This document shows positions 53,287 to 61,999 of a DNA stretch of 64,000 nucleotides, piece by piece. The notes beneath the pieces are model-generated. The model saw only the letters and a list, made by a program, of their open reading frames with translations. It was not told where the DNA came from and did not search any database. The position numbers and the translations under genes are program-made. The stretch is from an uncultured Lentibacter sp. (GTDB lineage: Bacteria; Pseudomonadota; Alphaproteobacteria; Rhodobacterales; Rhodobacteraceae). Location: NCBI GenBank assembly GCA_947497495.1, contig CANMGT010000005.1:1-64000 (forward strand). The letters run 5' to 3'. Position 1 is the stretch's first letter; each line of letters starts with the position of its first letter.

Positions 53287-55378
53287 AAAAGAGCTGCGGG
53301 GCCGCCCGGTTGAAGACCTGACATGGAAAACCCTCGAAGACATCGAGGTGAAGCCAGTCTATTTTGCGGAAGACGTTGAAGGCGCCGAGCACCTCGGCAC
53401 CATCCCCGGGTTTGAGCCGTTCACGCGCGGCGTCAAGTCAACCATGTATGCGGGCCGCCCCTGGACGATCCGCCAATATGCGGGTTTCTCGACGGCCGAA
53501 GAATCCAATGCCTTTTACCGCAAGGCACTGGCCGCTGGTCAGCAGGGCGTTTCTGTTGCCTTTGATCTGGCCACACACCGTGGCTACGACAGTGATCACC
53601 CCCGCGTCGTTGGTGATGTGGGCAAAGCCGGTGTTGCGATTGACTCGGTTGAAGACATGAAGATCCTGTTTGACGGCATCCCGCTCGATAAGGTTTCGGT
53701 GTCGATGACAATGAACGGCGCTGTGATTCCAATTCTGGCGAGTTTTATTGTCACGGGCGAAGAGCAGGGGCACGACAAGTCGCTTCTTGCGGGCACCATT
53801 CAGAACGATATTCTCAAAGAGTTCATGGTACGCAACACCTATATCTACCCGCCTGCGCCGAGCATGAAAATCATCTCGGACATCATCGAGTATACCGCCA
53901 ACGAGATGCCAAAGTTCAACTCGATCTCTATCTCGGGCTATCACATGCAAGAAGCGGGTGCGAACCTTGTGCAGGAGCTGGCTTACACGCTGGCTGACGG
54001 GCGCGAATATGTGCGCGCCGCCATCGAGGCGGGCATGGACGTTGACAAGTTTGCGGGCCGCCTCAGCTTCTTCTTTGCGATCGGTATGAATTTCTTCATG
54101 GAAGCCTCCAAGCTGCGCGCCGCGCGGCTTTTGTGGCACCGTGTGATGACTGAGTTTGACGCCAAGTCCGAGCGCTCGAAAATGCTGCGCACCCACTGCC
54201 AGACATCAGGTGTAAGCCTGCAAGAGCAAGACCCCTACAACAATGTGGTGCGCACCGCCTACGAGGCGATGGCGGCAGCGCTTGGGGGCACGCAAAGCCT
54301 GCACACCAACGCTTTGGACGAAGCCATAGCACTTCCCACCGAGTTCTCGGCGCGCATTGCCCGCAACACTCAGCTTATTTTGCAAGAAGAGACGGGCGTG
54401 ACCAACGTTGTCGACCCGCTCGCAGGCTCTTACTATGTTGAAAGCCTCACCAAAGAGTTGGCCGACAAAGCCTGGGCGTTGATGGAAGAAGTCGAGGAAA
54501 TGGGCGGGATGACCAAGGCGGTTGCCTCGGGGATGCCCAAGCTGCGCATTGAAGAGAGCGCCGCGCGGCGCCAAGCGATGATCGACAAGGGTGACGAAGT
54601 GATCGTTGGCGTCAACAAGTATCGCCTTGATAAGGAAGAGGCGATCGACATTCTTGACGTTGACAACGTGGCCGTGCGCGAAAGCCAGGTCAAGCGGCTC
54701 GCGAGCATTCGCGCCAGCCGAGACGAGGCCGCTTGCACCGCAGCCTTGGCCGAGCTCACCCGCCGTTCCAAAGAGGGCGGCAACCTGTTGGAAGGGGCTG
54801 TCGAGGCTGCCCGCGCACGGGCCACAGTGGGAGAAATCAGCATGGCTATGGAAGAAGAGTTTGGCCGCCACCGCGCCGAAGTGAAAACCCTCGCTGGCGT
54901 TTACGGTGCCGCTTATGAGGGCGACGAGGGCTTTGCCGCGATCCAGAAAAGCATCGAAGCCTTTGCCGAGGAAGAGGGCCGTCGCCCGCGCTTGCTGGTC
55001 GTCAAAATGGGCCAAGACGGACACGACCGTGGCGCCAAAGTGATCGCTACGGCCTTTGCGGACATCGGGTTTGACGTTGACGTAGGGCCGCTGTTCCAGA
55101 CGCCTGACGAAGCGGCCCAAGACGCGATCGACAATGATGTGCATGTCGTTGGCATTTCGTCACAGGCGGCGGGGCACAAGACGCTCGCACCGCAGTTGAT
55201 CGAGGCGCTGAAGGCCAATGACGCCGGTGATATCATCGTCATCTGTGGCGGGGTTATTCCGCAGCAAGACTATGACTTCCTCAAGAAGGCCGGTGTGAAG
55301 GCGATCTTCGGGCCGGGTACCAACATTCCCGAGGCGGCTGAAGATATCCTGAAGTTGATCCGCGAAGCCCGCAAGTAA
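53252..55378 (+). CDS. Methylmalonyl-CoA mutase
   Basis: 708 residues, single-chain type (ScpA/BhbA). N-terminal TIM barrel ([46 protein letters not shown]) and a C-terminal B12 domain with the DxHxxG motif at Asp589-Gly590-His591 ([13 protein letters not shown]), [11 protein letters not shown] and CGGVIPQQD. It rearranges L-methylmalonyl-CoA to succinyl-CoA. ATG 53252 follows GAGGACACGACT. No epimerase or MeaB chaperone gene lies beside it. Confidence 0.96.
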   Translation: MTKREEWAARAEKELRGRPVEDLTWKTLEDIEVKPVYFAEDVEGAEHLGTIPGFEPFTRGVKSTMYAGRPWTIRQYAGFSTAEESNAFYRKALAAGQQGVSVAFDLATHRGYDSDHPRVVGDVGKAGVAIDSVEDMKILFDGIPLDKVSVSMTMNGAVIPILASFIVTGEEQGHDKSLLAGTIQNDILKEFMVRNTYIYPPAPSMKIISDIIEYTANEMPKFNSISISGYHMQEAGANLVQELAYTLADGREYVRAAIEAGMDVDKFAGRLSFFFAIGMNFFMEASKLRAARLLWHRVMTEFDAKSERSKMLRTHCQTSGVSLQEQDPYNNVVRTAYEAMAAALGGTQSLHTNALDEAIALPTEFSARIARNTQLILQEETGVTNVVDPLAGSYYVESLTKELADKAWALMEEVEEMGGMTKAVASGMPKLRIEESAARRQAMIDKGDEVIVGVNKYRLDKEEAIDILDVDNVAVRESQVKRLASIRASRDEAACTAALAELTRRSKEGGNLLEGAVEAARARATVGEISMAMEEEFGRHRAEVKTLAGVYGAAYEGDEGFAAIQKSIEAFAEEEGRRPRLLVVKMGQDGHDRGAKVIATAFADIGFDVDVGPLFQTPDEAAQDAIDNDVHVVGISSQAAGHKTLAPQLIEALKANDAGDIIVICGGVIPQQDYDFLKKAGVKAIFGPGTNIPEAAEDILKLIREARK

Positions 55379-55386
55379 GCGCTGCA

Positions 55387-56007
55387 ATGGCGCTTCGGTT
55401 TGATCATCTGGTCGTATCGGCTGAGCACTTGGAGACAGGTGTTCAAGCGGTAGAAGCACTTTTGGGCGTGTCGTTTGAGGCGGGTGGCAAGCACCCGCGC
55501 TACGGCACGCACAATGCGCTTTTGGGGCTGGGTGAGGGGCTCTATCTTGAGGTGATCGCGATTGATCCGCAGGCCACACCCGAGGCCATGCCACGCTGGT
55601 TCGGGCTTGACACCTTTCGCGGTGCGCCGCGGCTGACAAACTGGGTGTGTCGTGCACAGGGGGTGCACGCCCTACTGCCCGAACTGCCACCAGGCTTTGC
55701 GGGCGTTGTGGGCCTCTCACGCGGTGCACTGGCGTGGGAGATGGCCGAAGCTGAGGGCGGCGAGCTGCCCTTTGACCAGTGCTTTCCTGGCTTGATCGAC
55801 TGGAAGGACAGCGCCCATCCCACGACGCGTCTGCATGACTGTGGCGTTGTGCTGGAGCGTTTAGACCTGATTCACCCGGATGCAGAAGGGCTTTCAGCAG
55901 CGCTCGATAAACACTTTAGCGACGCGCGTGTGAGCGTTGCTGAGGGGGCAATGCCGATGCTCAAAGCGACGCTCAGAACGCCCTCAGGCGCATTGGTGAA
56001 GCTGTGA
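55387..56007 (+). CDS. VOC/glyoxalase-like protein
   Basis: 206 residues. ALRFDHLVVSAEHLETGVQAVEALLGVSFEAGGKHPRYGTHNALLGLG is a Glyoxalase_3-like VOC domain; the conserved metal-ligand HLVVSA and EVIAID occur. Despite its place after mcm it is too long and divergent to be a methylmalonyl-CoA epimerase (which has about 135-150 residues with two VOC metal sites), so I call it only VOC-like. Its stop overlaps the GNAT start (GTGA). Confidence 0.75.
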   Translation: MALRFDHLVVSAEHLETGVQAVEALLGVSFEAGGKHPRYGTHNALLGLGEGLYLEVIAIDPQATPEAMPRWFGLDTFRGAPRLTNWVCRAQGVHALLPELPPGFAGVVGLSRGALAWEMAEAEGGELPFDQCFPGLIDWKDSAHPTTRLHDCGVVLERLDLIHPDAEGLSAALDKHFSDARVSVAEGAMPMLKATLRTPSGALVKL

Positions 56008-56483
56008 CTGTGCGCCGCGCAACAGCCGCGGATGCGCCCGCAATTGCCGAGATCTGGAATGTCATCATTCGCGACACGATGGCGACATTTACCACCGCCG
56101 AGAAGCAAGTGAGCGAGCTTGTCAATCAGATCAAGGCCGCGCCGAACCGCTGGAGTGTCGCGCTGCGTGACGGCGAAGTTGTTGGCTTTGCTTACTTCTT
56201 TCAGTTTCGCGGCGGGCCTGGTTATGCGCATTCGATGGAATACAGTATTCACCTTGCGCCTCAAGCTCGCGGTGCGGGCCTTGGGCGGGCCTTGCTTGCA
56301 CAGGTTGAGCAAGAGGCCCGTGCCGAGGGTGCGCATGCGCTTTATGGCGGCGTGAGTGGTGCCAATCCGGAGGGGGCTGCGTTTCACGCGCGCACTGGCT
56401 TTGTGAAGCTTGCCACGCTGCCTGAAGTCGGCCGCAAAAACGGCCAATGGATCGACTTGCACCTTTATCACAAATTTCTGTGA
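56004..56483 (+). CDS. GNAT acetyltransferase, phosphinothricin-type
   Basis: 159 residues with a GTG start. AAIAEIWNVIIRDT-like opening (IAEIWNVIIRDTMATFTTAEK), acetyl-CoA motif LAPQARGAGLGRALLAQVEQ, and NPEGAAFHARTGFVKLATLPEVG RKNGQWID end typical of the PAT/MddA branch, which acetylates methionine sulfoximine and similar compounds. Coupled to the VOC gene. Confidence 0.85.
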   Translation: MTVRRATAADAPAIAEIWNVIIRDTMATFTTAEKQVSELVNQIKAAPNRWSVALRDGEVVGFAYFFQFRGGPGYAHSMEYSIHLAPQARGAGLGRALLAQVEQEARAEGAHALYGGVSGANPEGAAFHARTGFVKLATLPEVGRKNGQWIDLHLYHKFL

Positions 56484-56525
56484 AATCGCGCTGACACTTT
56501 GCCAGTGGCAGGGTAAGCTTGCGTC

Positions 56526-57206
56526 ATGTCAATCTGGACCCGCATAACTGCCGCTGTGGCTTCGCTTGCGCAAGGGGCGCCTCTGTTTGACGTGTTTGCG
56601 CAGTTGCGCTCGCCGCCGGAGCGCTCTGTGGGCTTTACAATTGCGGTGATAGCATTGGGCGCCAAAATGGCCAAAGCCGACGGGCAGGTGACGCGTGACG
56701 AAGTCACGGCGTTTCGCGAAGTTTTCCAGATTGCGCAGGCTGACGAAGCCGGAGCTGCGCGGGTTTTCAACCTGGCCCGCCAGGATGTGACGGGCTTTGA
56801 AGACTACGCGACACGGGCGCGCGACATGTTTGGCGCGGGCCACGAGGCCTTGCAGGATTTGCTTGAGGGGTTGTTTCACATCGCCCTTGCAGACGGGATG
56901 TATCACCCCAATGAAGACACCTTCCTGCAACGGGTTGCGAGCATTTTTGGCCTGTCCGAGCGCGATTTTCGCCAGATACGCAGCCGTTTTGTGCCTGACG
57001 CCGATGCTGACCCTTATGCTGTTCTCGGAGTTGAGCCTGATGCGCCGATGGAGGAGGTGCGCGCCGCGTGGCGAGCCCTGGTGCGCGAAAGCCACCCTGA
57101 CCAGATGATCGCACGTGGGGTGCCGAAAGAAGCGGTGAAGATGGCCGAGAAGCGCATGATCGCGATCAACCGCGCTTGGGAAGAAATTCAGGGCGCGCGC
57201 AACTGA
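56526..57206 (+). CDS. DjlA-like TerB/DnaJ co-chaperone
   Basis: 226 residues. TerB-like helical domain about 15-155 (VIALGAKMAKADGQVTRDEV, LADGMYHPNEDTFLQ), then a J domain with the HPD tripeptide in VRESHPDQMIARG and the end KRMIAINRAWEEIQG. No N-terminal TM as in E. coli DjlA. It recruits DnaK. The stop overlaps the EEP gene start by one base. Confidence 0.9.
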   Translation: MSIWTRITAAVASLAQGAPLFDVFAQLRSPPERSVGFTIAVIALGAKMAKADGQVTRDEVTAFREVFQIAQADEAGAARVFNLARQDVTGFEDYATRARDMFGAGHEALQDLLEGLFHIALADGMYHPNEDTFLQRVASIFGLSERDFRQIRSRFVPDADADPYAVLGVEPDAPMEEVRAAWRALVRESHPDQMIARGVPKEAVKMAEKRMIAINRAWEEIQGARN

Positions 57207-58231
57207 TGCGGATCGCGACCTACAACATCGAGTGGTTTAACAACCTGTTTGATGATGACGGCCAGCTGATGATGGATGACGGGTGGTCGGGCCGCCACAA
57301 CGTCACGCGGGCGCAGCAGATCGAGGCTTTGGGCGTCGTGTTTGCGGCACTGGATGCAGACGCGATCATGGTTGTTGAGGCCCCTGACGAAAACCGCAAA
57401 CGCCACACCAAGCCTGCGTTGGAAACATTTGCACAGGCCTTTGACTTGCGCACTAAAGAGACGCTTATCGGCTTTCCGAACGACACCCAGCAAGAGATTG
57501 CCCTGATGTTTGACCCTTACGTGTTGAGCGCTCGCCATGACCCGCAGGGGGACGTCGTCAGCCAGAAGGGCGACAGCACAGCGCCGCGATTTGACAGCAC
57601 GTTCCGGATAGATCTGGATGTCGATGCGCAGGAAGACCATGTGCAGTTTTCCAAGCCGCCTCTGGAGGCTGCTGTTGTGACAGCCAATGGCGCCAAGCTA
57701 AGGTTTATCGGAGCGCATCTGAAGTCAAAGGCGCCGCATGGTGCACGCAATGACGAAGAGGCGATGAAACTGTCGATCCAGAACCGCCGGAAGCAGCTGG
57801 CGCAGGCAATCTGGATGCGCAGGCGCATTGCGGAACACCTTGAGGCGGGCGAAAGCCTGATCTTGATGGGGGATCTGAATGATGGCCCGGGGCTTGATCA
57901 ATATGAAGATTTGTTCGGGCGTTCGTCCGTCGAAATTGTGATGGGAGAGAAGGGGCAGAACTGCCTGTTTGATCCGCATGCCTACCAAGGTTTGCAGCGA
58001 CGTCTAGGCGCGGCGCCAACCAGCGCGCGGTTTTATCTGAGCCAGCAAAAACGCTACCTGCAGGCCTTGCTTGACTACGTGATGGTTTCCAATGATCTGC
58101 GCAGAAAAGCTCCGGTTTGGCGGATATGGCACCCGTTTGACGACCCCGAATGCTGGAGCGTGCCAGAGTTGCGCAACGCGCTTTTGACGGCCTCTGACCA
58201 TTTCCCTGTGACGCTTGATATTGAGTTGTAG
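57206..58231 (+). CDS. Endonuclease/exonuclease/phosphatase family protein
   Basis: 341 residues. MRIATYNIEWFNNLFDDDG, MVVEAPDENR (catalytic Glu), FIGAHLKSKAPHG, LILMGDLNDGPG and TASDHFPVTLDIE are the EEP motif set. The central MFDPYVLSARHDPQGD region is family-specific. It acts on phosphodiester or phospholipid substrates; no signal peptide. Paralogue of 10092-10784. Confidence 0.88.
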   Translation: MRIATYNIEWFNNLFDDDGQLMMDDGWSGRHNVTRAQQIEALGVVFAALDADAIMVVEAPDENRKRHTKPALETFAQAFDLRTKETLIGFPNDTQQEIALMFDPYVLSARHDPQGDVVSQKGDSTAPRFDSTFRIDLDVDAQEDHVQFSKPPLEAAVVTANGAKLRFIGAHLKSKAPHGARNDEEAMKLSIQNRRKQLAQAIWMRRRIAEHLEAGESLILMGDLNDGPGLDQYEDLFGRSSVEIVMGEKGQNCLFDPHAYQGLQRRLGAAPTSARFYLSQQKRYLQALLDYVMVSNDLRRKAPVWRIWHPFDDPECWSVPELRNALLTASDHFPVTLDIEL

Positions 58232-58279
58232 CACCACGCCGCGCTTTAAATCGGCACTTGTAAAGCCTATATATGGGGT

Positions 58280-58627
58280 ATGAAACGGATTGCCTTGACC
58301 CTTGCCCTATTGGCCCCGCTTGCCAGCCCTGCTGCCGCAGAAGATGACGGCCTCACTCTGATGGAGCGTGGGGCGCGGCTTTTTCTTGAAGGTATATTGA
58401 AAGAAGTCGAGCCGGCGATGAAAGACTTGCAGGGCTTGGCCGAGGAGATGGAACCCGCGCTCAAGGGCTTTGTCGACAGCATGGGGCCAGCCTTGGCAGA
58501 CTTGCTGGGCAAAGTGGAAGACTGGAGCGCCTACCACCCGCCCGAGGTTTTGCCGAATGGTGACATCATTCTGCGCAAGAAAATGCCTGACGAGATTGAG
58601 GAAGACACCGGCGAGATCGAGCTTTAG
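58280..58627 (+). CDS. Small secreted protein
   Basis: 115 residues. Signal peptide about 1-20 (LTLALLAPLASPAAAE). The mature protein is helical and acidic (GLTLMERGARLFLEGILKEVEP, MGPALADLLGKVEDW) and ends YHPPEVLPNGDIILRKKMPDEIEED. I recall similar genes in Rhodobacterales mislabelled as AAA+ family proteins; there is no P-loop here. Function unknown. It converges on ppx. Confidence 0.75.
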   Translation: MKRIALTLALLAPLASPAAAEDDGLTLMERGARLFLEGILKEVEPAMKDLQGLAEEMEPALKGFVDSMGPALADLLGKVEDWSAYHPPEVLPNGDIILRKKMPDEIEEDTGEIEL

Positions 58628-58628
58628 G

Positions 58629-60173
58629 CTAGGGTTTCAGCCGCACAACAGGCGTGGCAGGGAAGGCCTCAGCGAGCGAATTAAACCGCGCTTCCGCCAC
58701 CTCGCCAAACAGTGGTGTTGCCTCGGCGCTGAGCGTCAATTCCAGAATGCGTTTCTTCGGAAACAGCTTGAGTTTGCCCAGCTGCGCGTCGCGCGTCAGC
58801 CAGAGCATCGCCCCGAAACGCATCGCTTTCCCGACAGTTTCAGCCGCGCGCTGGTCGGCGTCAGAGATCAGGCTATACATGTCAGAAAAGCGGTTGTTTG
58901 TGCCTGAGTTTGAATAGCGATATTGCAAAGCCAGCCCCAAAAAGACGCGCTCCGAGTGCCTTAAACCGCCCAAATTGGCACGTGTAGCCAAGTCAAAACA
59001 GGTTTCGGCGCGGTAGTCCGGGTGAGCGCGCCAGCTGACGTCATGCAACAGGCAGGCGGCTTTTATCAACCGCAGTCTTTCGGGAGGAGCCGACTTGAAA
59101 AGCGGTTGGATAAAGGAAAACAGCGTCCGGCCGAAGCCGGGGATACGAGCGTCTTTGGCTTCCGAGAACATGCAGGATTCAATCAGCGGATCACGGTCAC
59201 GCAGGATTTGGGGCATCTGTTCATAGAGCATGCCCTCTCGGATGCCATAGGAGCTGATCGCGATGTCGCGGGGGCGAAACTCTTTGACAACTTCCTTGAG
59301 CACTTCCGAGGCGATCGGGACAAGGTTCATCCGGTTTGAGGACACGCCACAAGCGCTGCGCAGCGCGTCACTGTCGGAGTTGGAGATATACTTGGCCGTA
59401 TCGTTCACGGCTTTCCGGCTCATCCGGTATTCGTGCAAAACATGCAGTGGATAGCCGCGCCGTTCCATGTCGATACGGGCAATGGCGCGCCACGACCCGC
59501 CTACCAGAAACAGTCGGTTGTGCTGCGGGCCAAGCTCGGCATGAAGCCGTTGCAAAGTGCTGCGGATGATCTCTTTGCGGGCCTTCTTGCCGCCCTTGAC
59601 GCCCATCAGGCGCTGCGGTCCAAGCTGCGAGGTGACACGCTTTCCAACACGTCCATCCGAGATCTCGGCAAGCTCCATCGAGGCGCCGCCAATGTCGCAG
59701 ACCAGCCCGTAAGCCCCTGGCCAGCCTAGCAAAACGCCCTGCGCTGAAAGGCGGGCTTCCTCTTCGCCGTTGACAACCCAAAGCTTGAGTCCGGTTTCGT
59801 TTTCGACAAGATCGCGGAACTCCGGCCCGTCTGTGGCCTCGCGCACGGCGGCTGTGGCCACGGCTGTGAGCGGGCCTGTGCCCATGCCTTCCGCGAGGCG
59901 CTGGAAGCGGCGAATGGCGGAGAGGGTGCGCACGCGCGCTTGCGGATTGAGCTTGCCGGTTTGGGCGATGCCTTCGCCGAGTCCGGCCATGACTTTCTCG
60001 TTGAAAAAGTAGGCTGGTGAGCGGGCAGCCCCGTCAAAAACGACGAGGCGAACGGAGTTCGAGCCGACATCCACAACCCCGACACGTGACAGGGCGCGGG
60101 CCTTTTCGCCTTGAAAAAGTGGGCGGCCAAAGGGGCCCCAGTCGTCAGGATGAGCTTGATTGTCGCTGTCCAT
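58629..60173 (-). CDS. ppx: Exopolyphosphatase / Ppx-GppA phosphatase
   Basis: 514 residues. ASKHA-fold Ppx/GppA: VGVVDVGSNSVRLVVFD (phosphate loop 1), AVATAAVREATDGPEF, GLVCDIGGASMELAEI, LFLVGGSWRAIAR, and a C-terminal HD-like helical part (LLHDVSWRAHPDYR). It hydrolyses polyphosphate from the ends (or pppGpp). ATG 60173 is preferred; the frame extends to 60230. Close to ppk1 but not cotranscribed with it, since two reading frames lie between. Confidence 0.94.
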   Translation of the reverse strand: MDSDNQAHPDDWGPFGRPLFQGEKARALSRVGVVDVGSNSVRLVVFDGAARSPAYFFNEKVMAGLGEGIAQTGKLNPQARVRTLSAIRRFQRLAEGMGTGPLTAVATAAVREATDGPEFRDLVENETGLKLWVVNGEEEARLSAQGVLLGWPGAYGLVCDIGGASMELAEISDGRVGKRVTSQLGPQRLMGVKGGKKARKEIIRSTLQRLHAELGPQHNRLFLVGGSWRAIARIDMERRGYPLHVLHEYRMSRKAVNDTAKYISNSDSDALRSACGVSSNRMNLVPIASEVLKEVVKEFRPRDIAISSYGIREGMLYEQMPQILRDRDPLIESCMFSEAKDARIPGFGRTLFSFIQPLFKSAPPERLRLIKAACLLHDVSWRAHPDYRAETCFDLATRANLGGLRHSERVFLGLALQYRYSNSGTNNRFSDMYSLISDADQRAAETVGKAMRFGAMLWLTRDAQLGKLKLFPKKRILELTLSAEATPLFGEVAEARFNSLAEAFPATPVVRLKP

Positions 60174-60378
60174 GGAAGGCCCCCGAAAGCGTTTCGCAAG
60201 GGTTATCGCAAGCCGCCTCTTGGGCGTCAACAGGCGATGCGCCGCAGGCGGGTTAACGCGGAGTTACCCGTGCGTTCCGGTTGGTTAACGGGCAAAAATA
60301 CCCGTGCCTACGGTATGCAGCTCCCTATGCAGCTTTCCGTGCATAACGCGTGCATACGATTTGGGGCGCGAAAAAGGG
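60174..60378. promoter_or_regulatory. ppx upstream region with TATGCA array
   Basis: Contains TATGCA at 60314-60319 and 60326-60331 and its complement TGCATA at 60340-60345 and 60351-60356: four half-sites, two per orientation, 11-14 bases apart. Also ACGGG-CAAAAATA-CCCGT hairpin near 60288-60305 and repeated GGTTAAC at 60251, 60283 and 60377. TTAA-N7-TTAC (60253-60267) resembles a CtrA site. Predicted to control ppx, which starts on the minus strand at 60173. Confidence 0.5.
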
Positions 60379-60957
60379 TTAACCGCCCGCGCGCTGCGCC
60401 AGCTCGGCTTCGATTTGGGCTTTGAGCCGCGTGGCTTTTTCAAAGTAAAAGCTGCTGTGCTCGGGGTCGTAAACTTCAAGCGCCGAAGTCACATGGGTGA
60501 GCGCGCTCTGCAGATGCGCCGCAGCATCTTGGCAATCCGCCCGCGCCGCCCAGCTTAGATGCAAGATCGCAAGGTTCTCTTGTGTCATGGCCCAGTCCCG
60601 CGGGTGCTCGGCTTTGGTGGTGACTGTGAGCGCGTCTTCATAGGCGGTGACAGCGCGTTTGAGCAGGGCTGTGCCAGCCTCTCCCTCGGTGCGGCGAGCT
60701 TGCGCCACCAGCGCAATCGCGAGGTTCTGGGTTGTTGAAGCCCAGTTCACTGGATCCTGCGGCTTGACAGCCTCGCTGGCGGCTTGGAACATCTCCGCGG
60801 CGCGGGCGAGGCCTGTGCCGCCATAGCGGAGCCCGTGATTGTAGAGAACTTGAGCATAGGTGTTGCGGCGGTGGGCGGGTGCGAGAGGGTCGAGTGCTGC
60901 AAAGCTGTCGGCGATGCTGGCGTAAAGCTCTTCGGCGGCCTCAACATTATTTTCCAA
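60379..60957 (-). pseudogene. 3' part of a TPR gene split by a frameshift
   Basis: 192 residues, helical repeats of the TPR kind (YGGTGLARAAEMFQAASEAVK, LLKRAVTAYEDALTVTTKAEHPRDWAMTQENLAILHL, LQSALTHVTSALEVYDPEHS). The only start is TTG 60957, inside the upstream frame, without a clear ribosome site. Deleting one G at TTTGGAAAA joins it to the upstream frame as ...TYLFENNVEAAEELYASIA. I therefore read 60379-61792 as one gene of about 475 residues, broken by a single base. Coupled translation of two proteins is the alternative. Confidence 0.65.
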
Positions 60958-61792
60958 ACAGGTAAGTTTGTGCCTCGACTTCGGCCAGCTCAGCGTTTTG
61001 GGTTAGACCGTCAAGAACAGACTTACGAAGCGTTTTGCGAGCGTCTTGAACCATGGCTCTGACAGCTTTTGTATCAACCTTTTCGCCGTCCAACAGAGCA
61101 AGAGCCTCGGCGACAACATTGCCAAGCTGCGGGAATTTGCTGCGCAGGTCTTTCAATTCCGATTTCAGGTTGCGGTATTCTTCTGCTTTCTGGGTGAGGA
61201 GTTGGCGCAAATCAGTTGGTGAAAGGCTGTGCGCGCCCATGATGTCGAAGCGGTTTGCGATGAGTTCGAGTTCGTCGCGCGATGTGTCGGAGTTGGCGAG
61301 GATACGATCGAGCTTTTCGTCGTTTATCTGCTGACGTTTGAACATTTCCTGAGTGAGTTGCGGGCGGATCGCGGCTTCTATGCGGGGATCAGCGCAAATA
61401 TCGCGCACGAGCGGACCTATGAGGTTTGAAAACGCGGTGTGGTGAGCGCGGGAGTAGTCTTTTGACGTGAGGCCTTTGGTGATGCTTTCCAGAATGGCGT
61501 CGGCGTTGAGGCCGTTCTTGGCAAAGTCGAGATGTTGGCCCGCGGCCTCTAGCATCTGGGGCAGGATGACCTGCGCGTCGTCAGGTTTTGTCAGCGTCTT
61601 GAGCTTGGCATTGAAGGCCTTGTCTATTTCGGCTGCGAGCTTGGATAGCTCGGAGTTTTTGCCTGCGAGGCTTGAATAGGCGGCGCTGAGAGTTTCCAGC
61701 GTGGCGGCTCCGCCTGTTATCATCGTCGGATCAACGAAAGCCGCGGCGTATGTGACGAGGAGTTTGCCTGAAGTAAGTGCTTTGCCGAACAT
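60947..61792 (-). pseudogene. 5' part of the same TPR gene, unknown N-terminal domain
   Basis: 281 residues, no signal peptide. AAFVDPTMITGGAATLETLSAAYSSL then an alpha-helical region: GLNADAILESITKG, NLIGPLVRDICADPRIEAAIRPQ, LDRILANSDTSRDELELIANRFDI, DLRQLLTQKAEEYRNLKSELKDL. The same kind of N-terminal part occurs, as I recall, before TPR domains in proteins of bacterial signalling or conflict systems. I cannot name it. Its stop TAA lies at the frameshift point (60947-60949). Confidence 0.65.
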
Positions 61793-61999
61793 GAAAAATC
61801 CTGCTGCTGAATGGCGTCAGGTTAAGGGGAGGATCGGGGGAGCGCAACTGTGAGATGAGTTTGCACGGCACGGTTTGCAGCTTGCATCTAGCCGAACGCG
61901 CCGCCCATGGGGGCGGTCGGCGCGTGGCCGATCTGGCGATCGGCTGAAGGATCGTGTTGTGAGGGCGCGGCCCAGCGGGGCTGGGCGTAAGGCGTGCTG
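61793..61999. other. Intergenic region between TPR gene and ppk1
   Basis: No gene. Contains GC-rich inverted repeats: GCCGATC/GATCGGC near 61932-61950 and GCCCAGC/GCTGGGC near 61970-61986, which may terminate ppk1 on the minus strand. The promoter of the TPR gene must lie here. Confidence 0.45.

Noticed and set aside
55387..56007. Methylmalonyl-CoA epimerase after mcm
   Set aside because: The position is tempting, but the length and motif layout match Glyoxalase_3-like VOC proteins rather than the epimerase.
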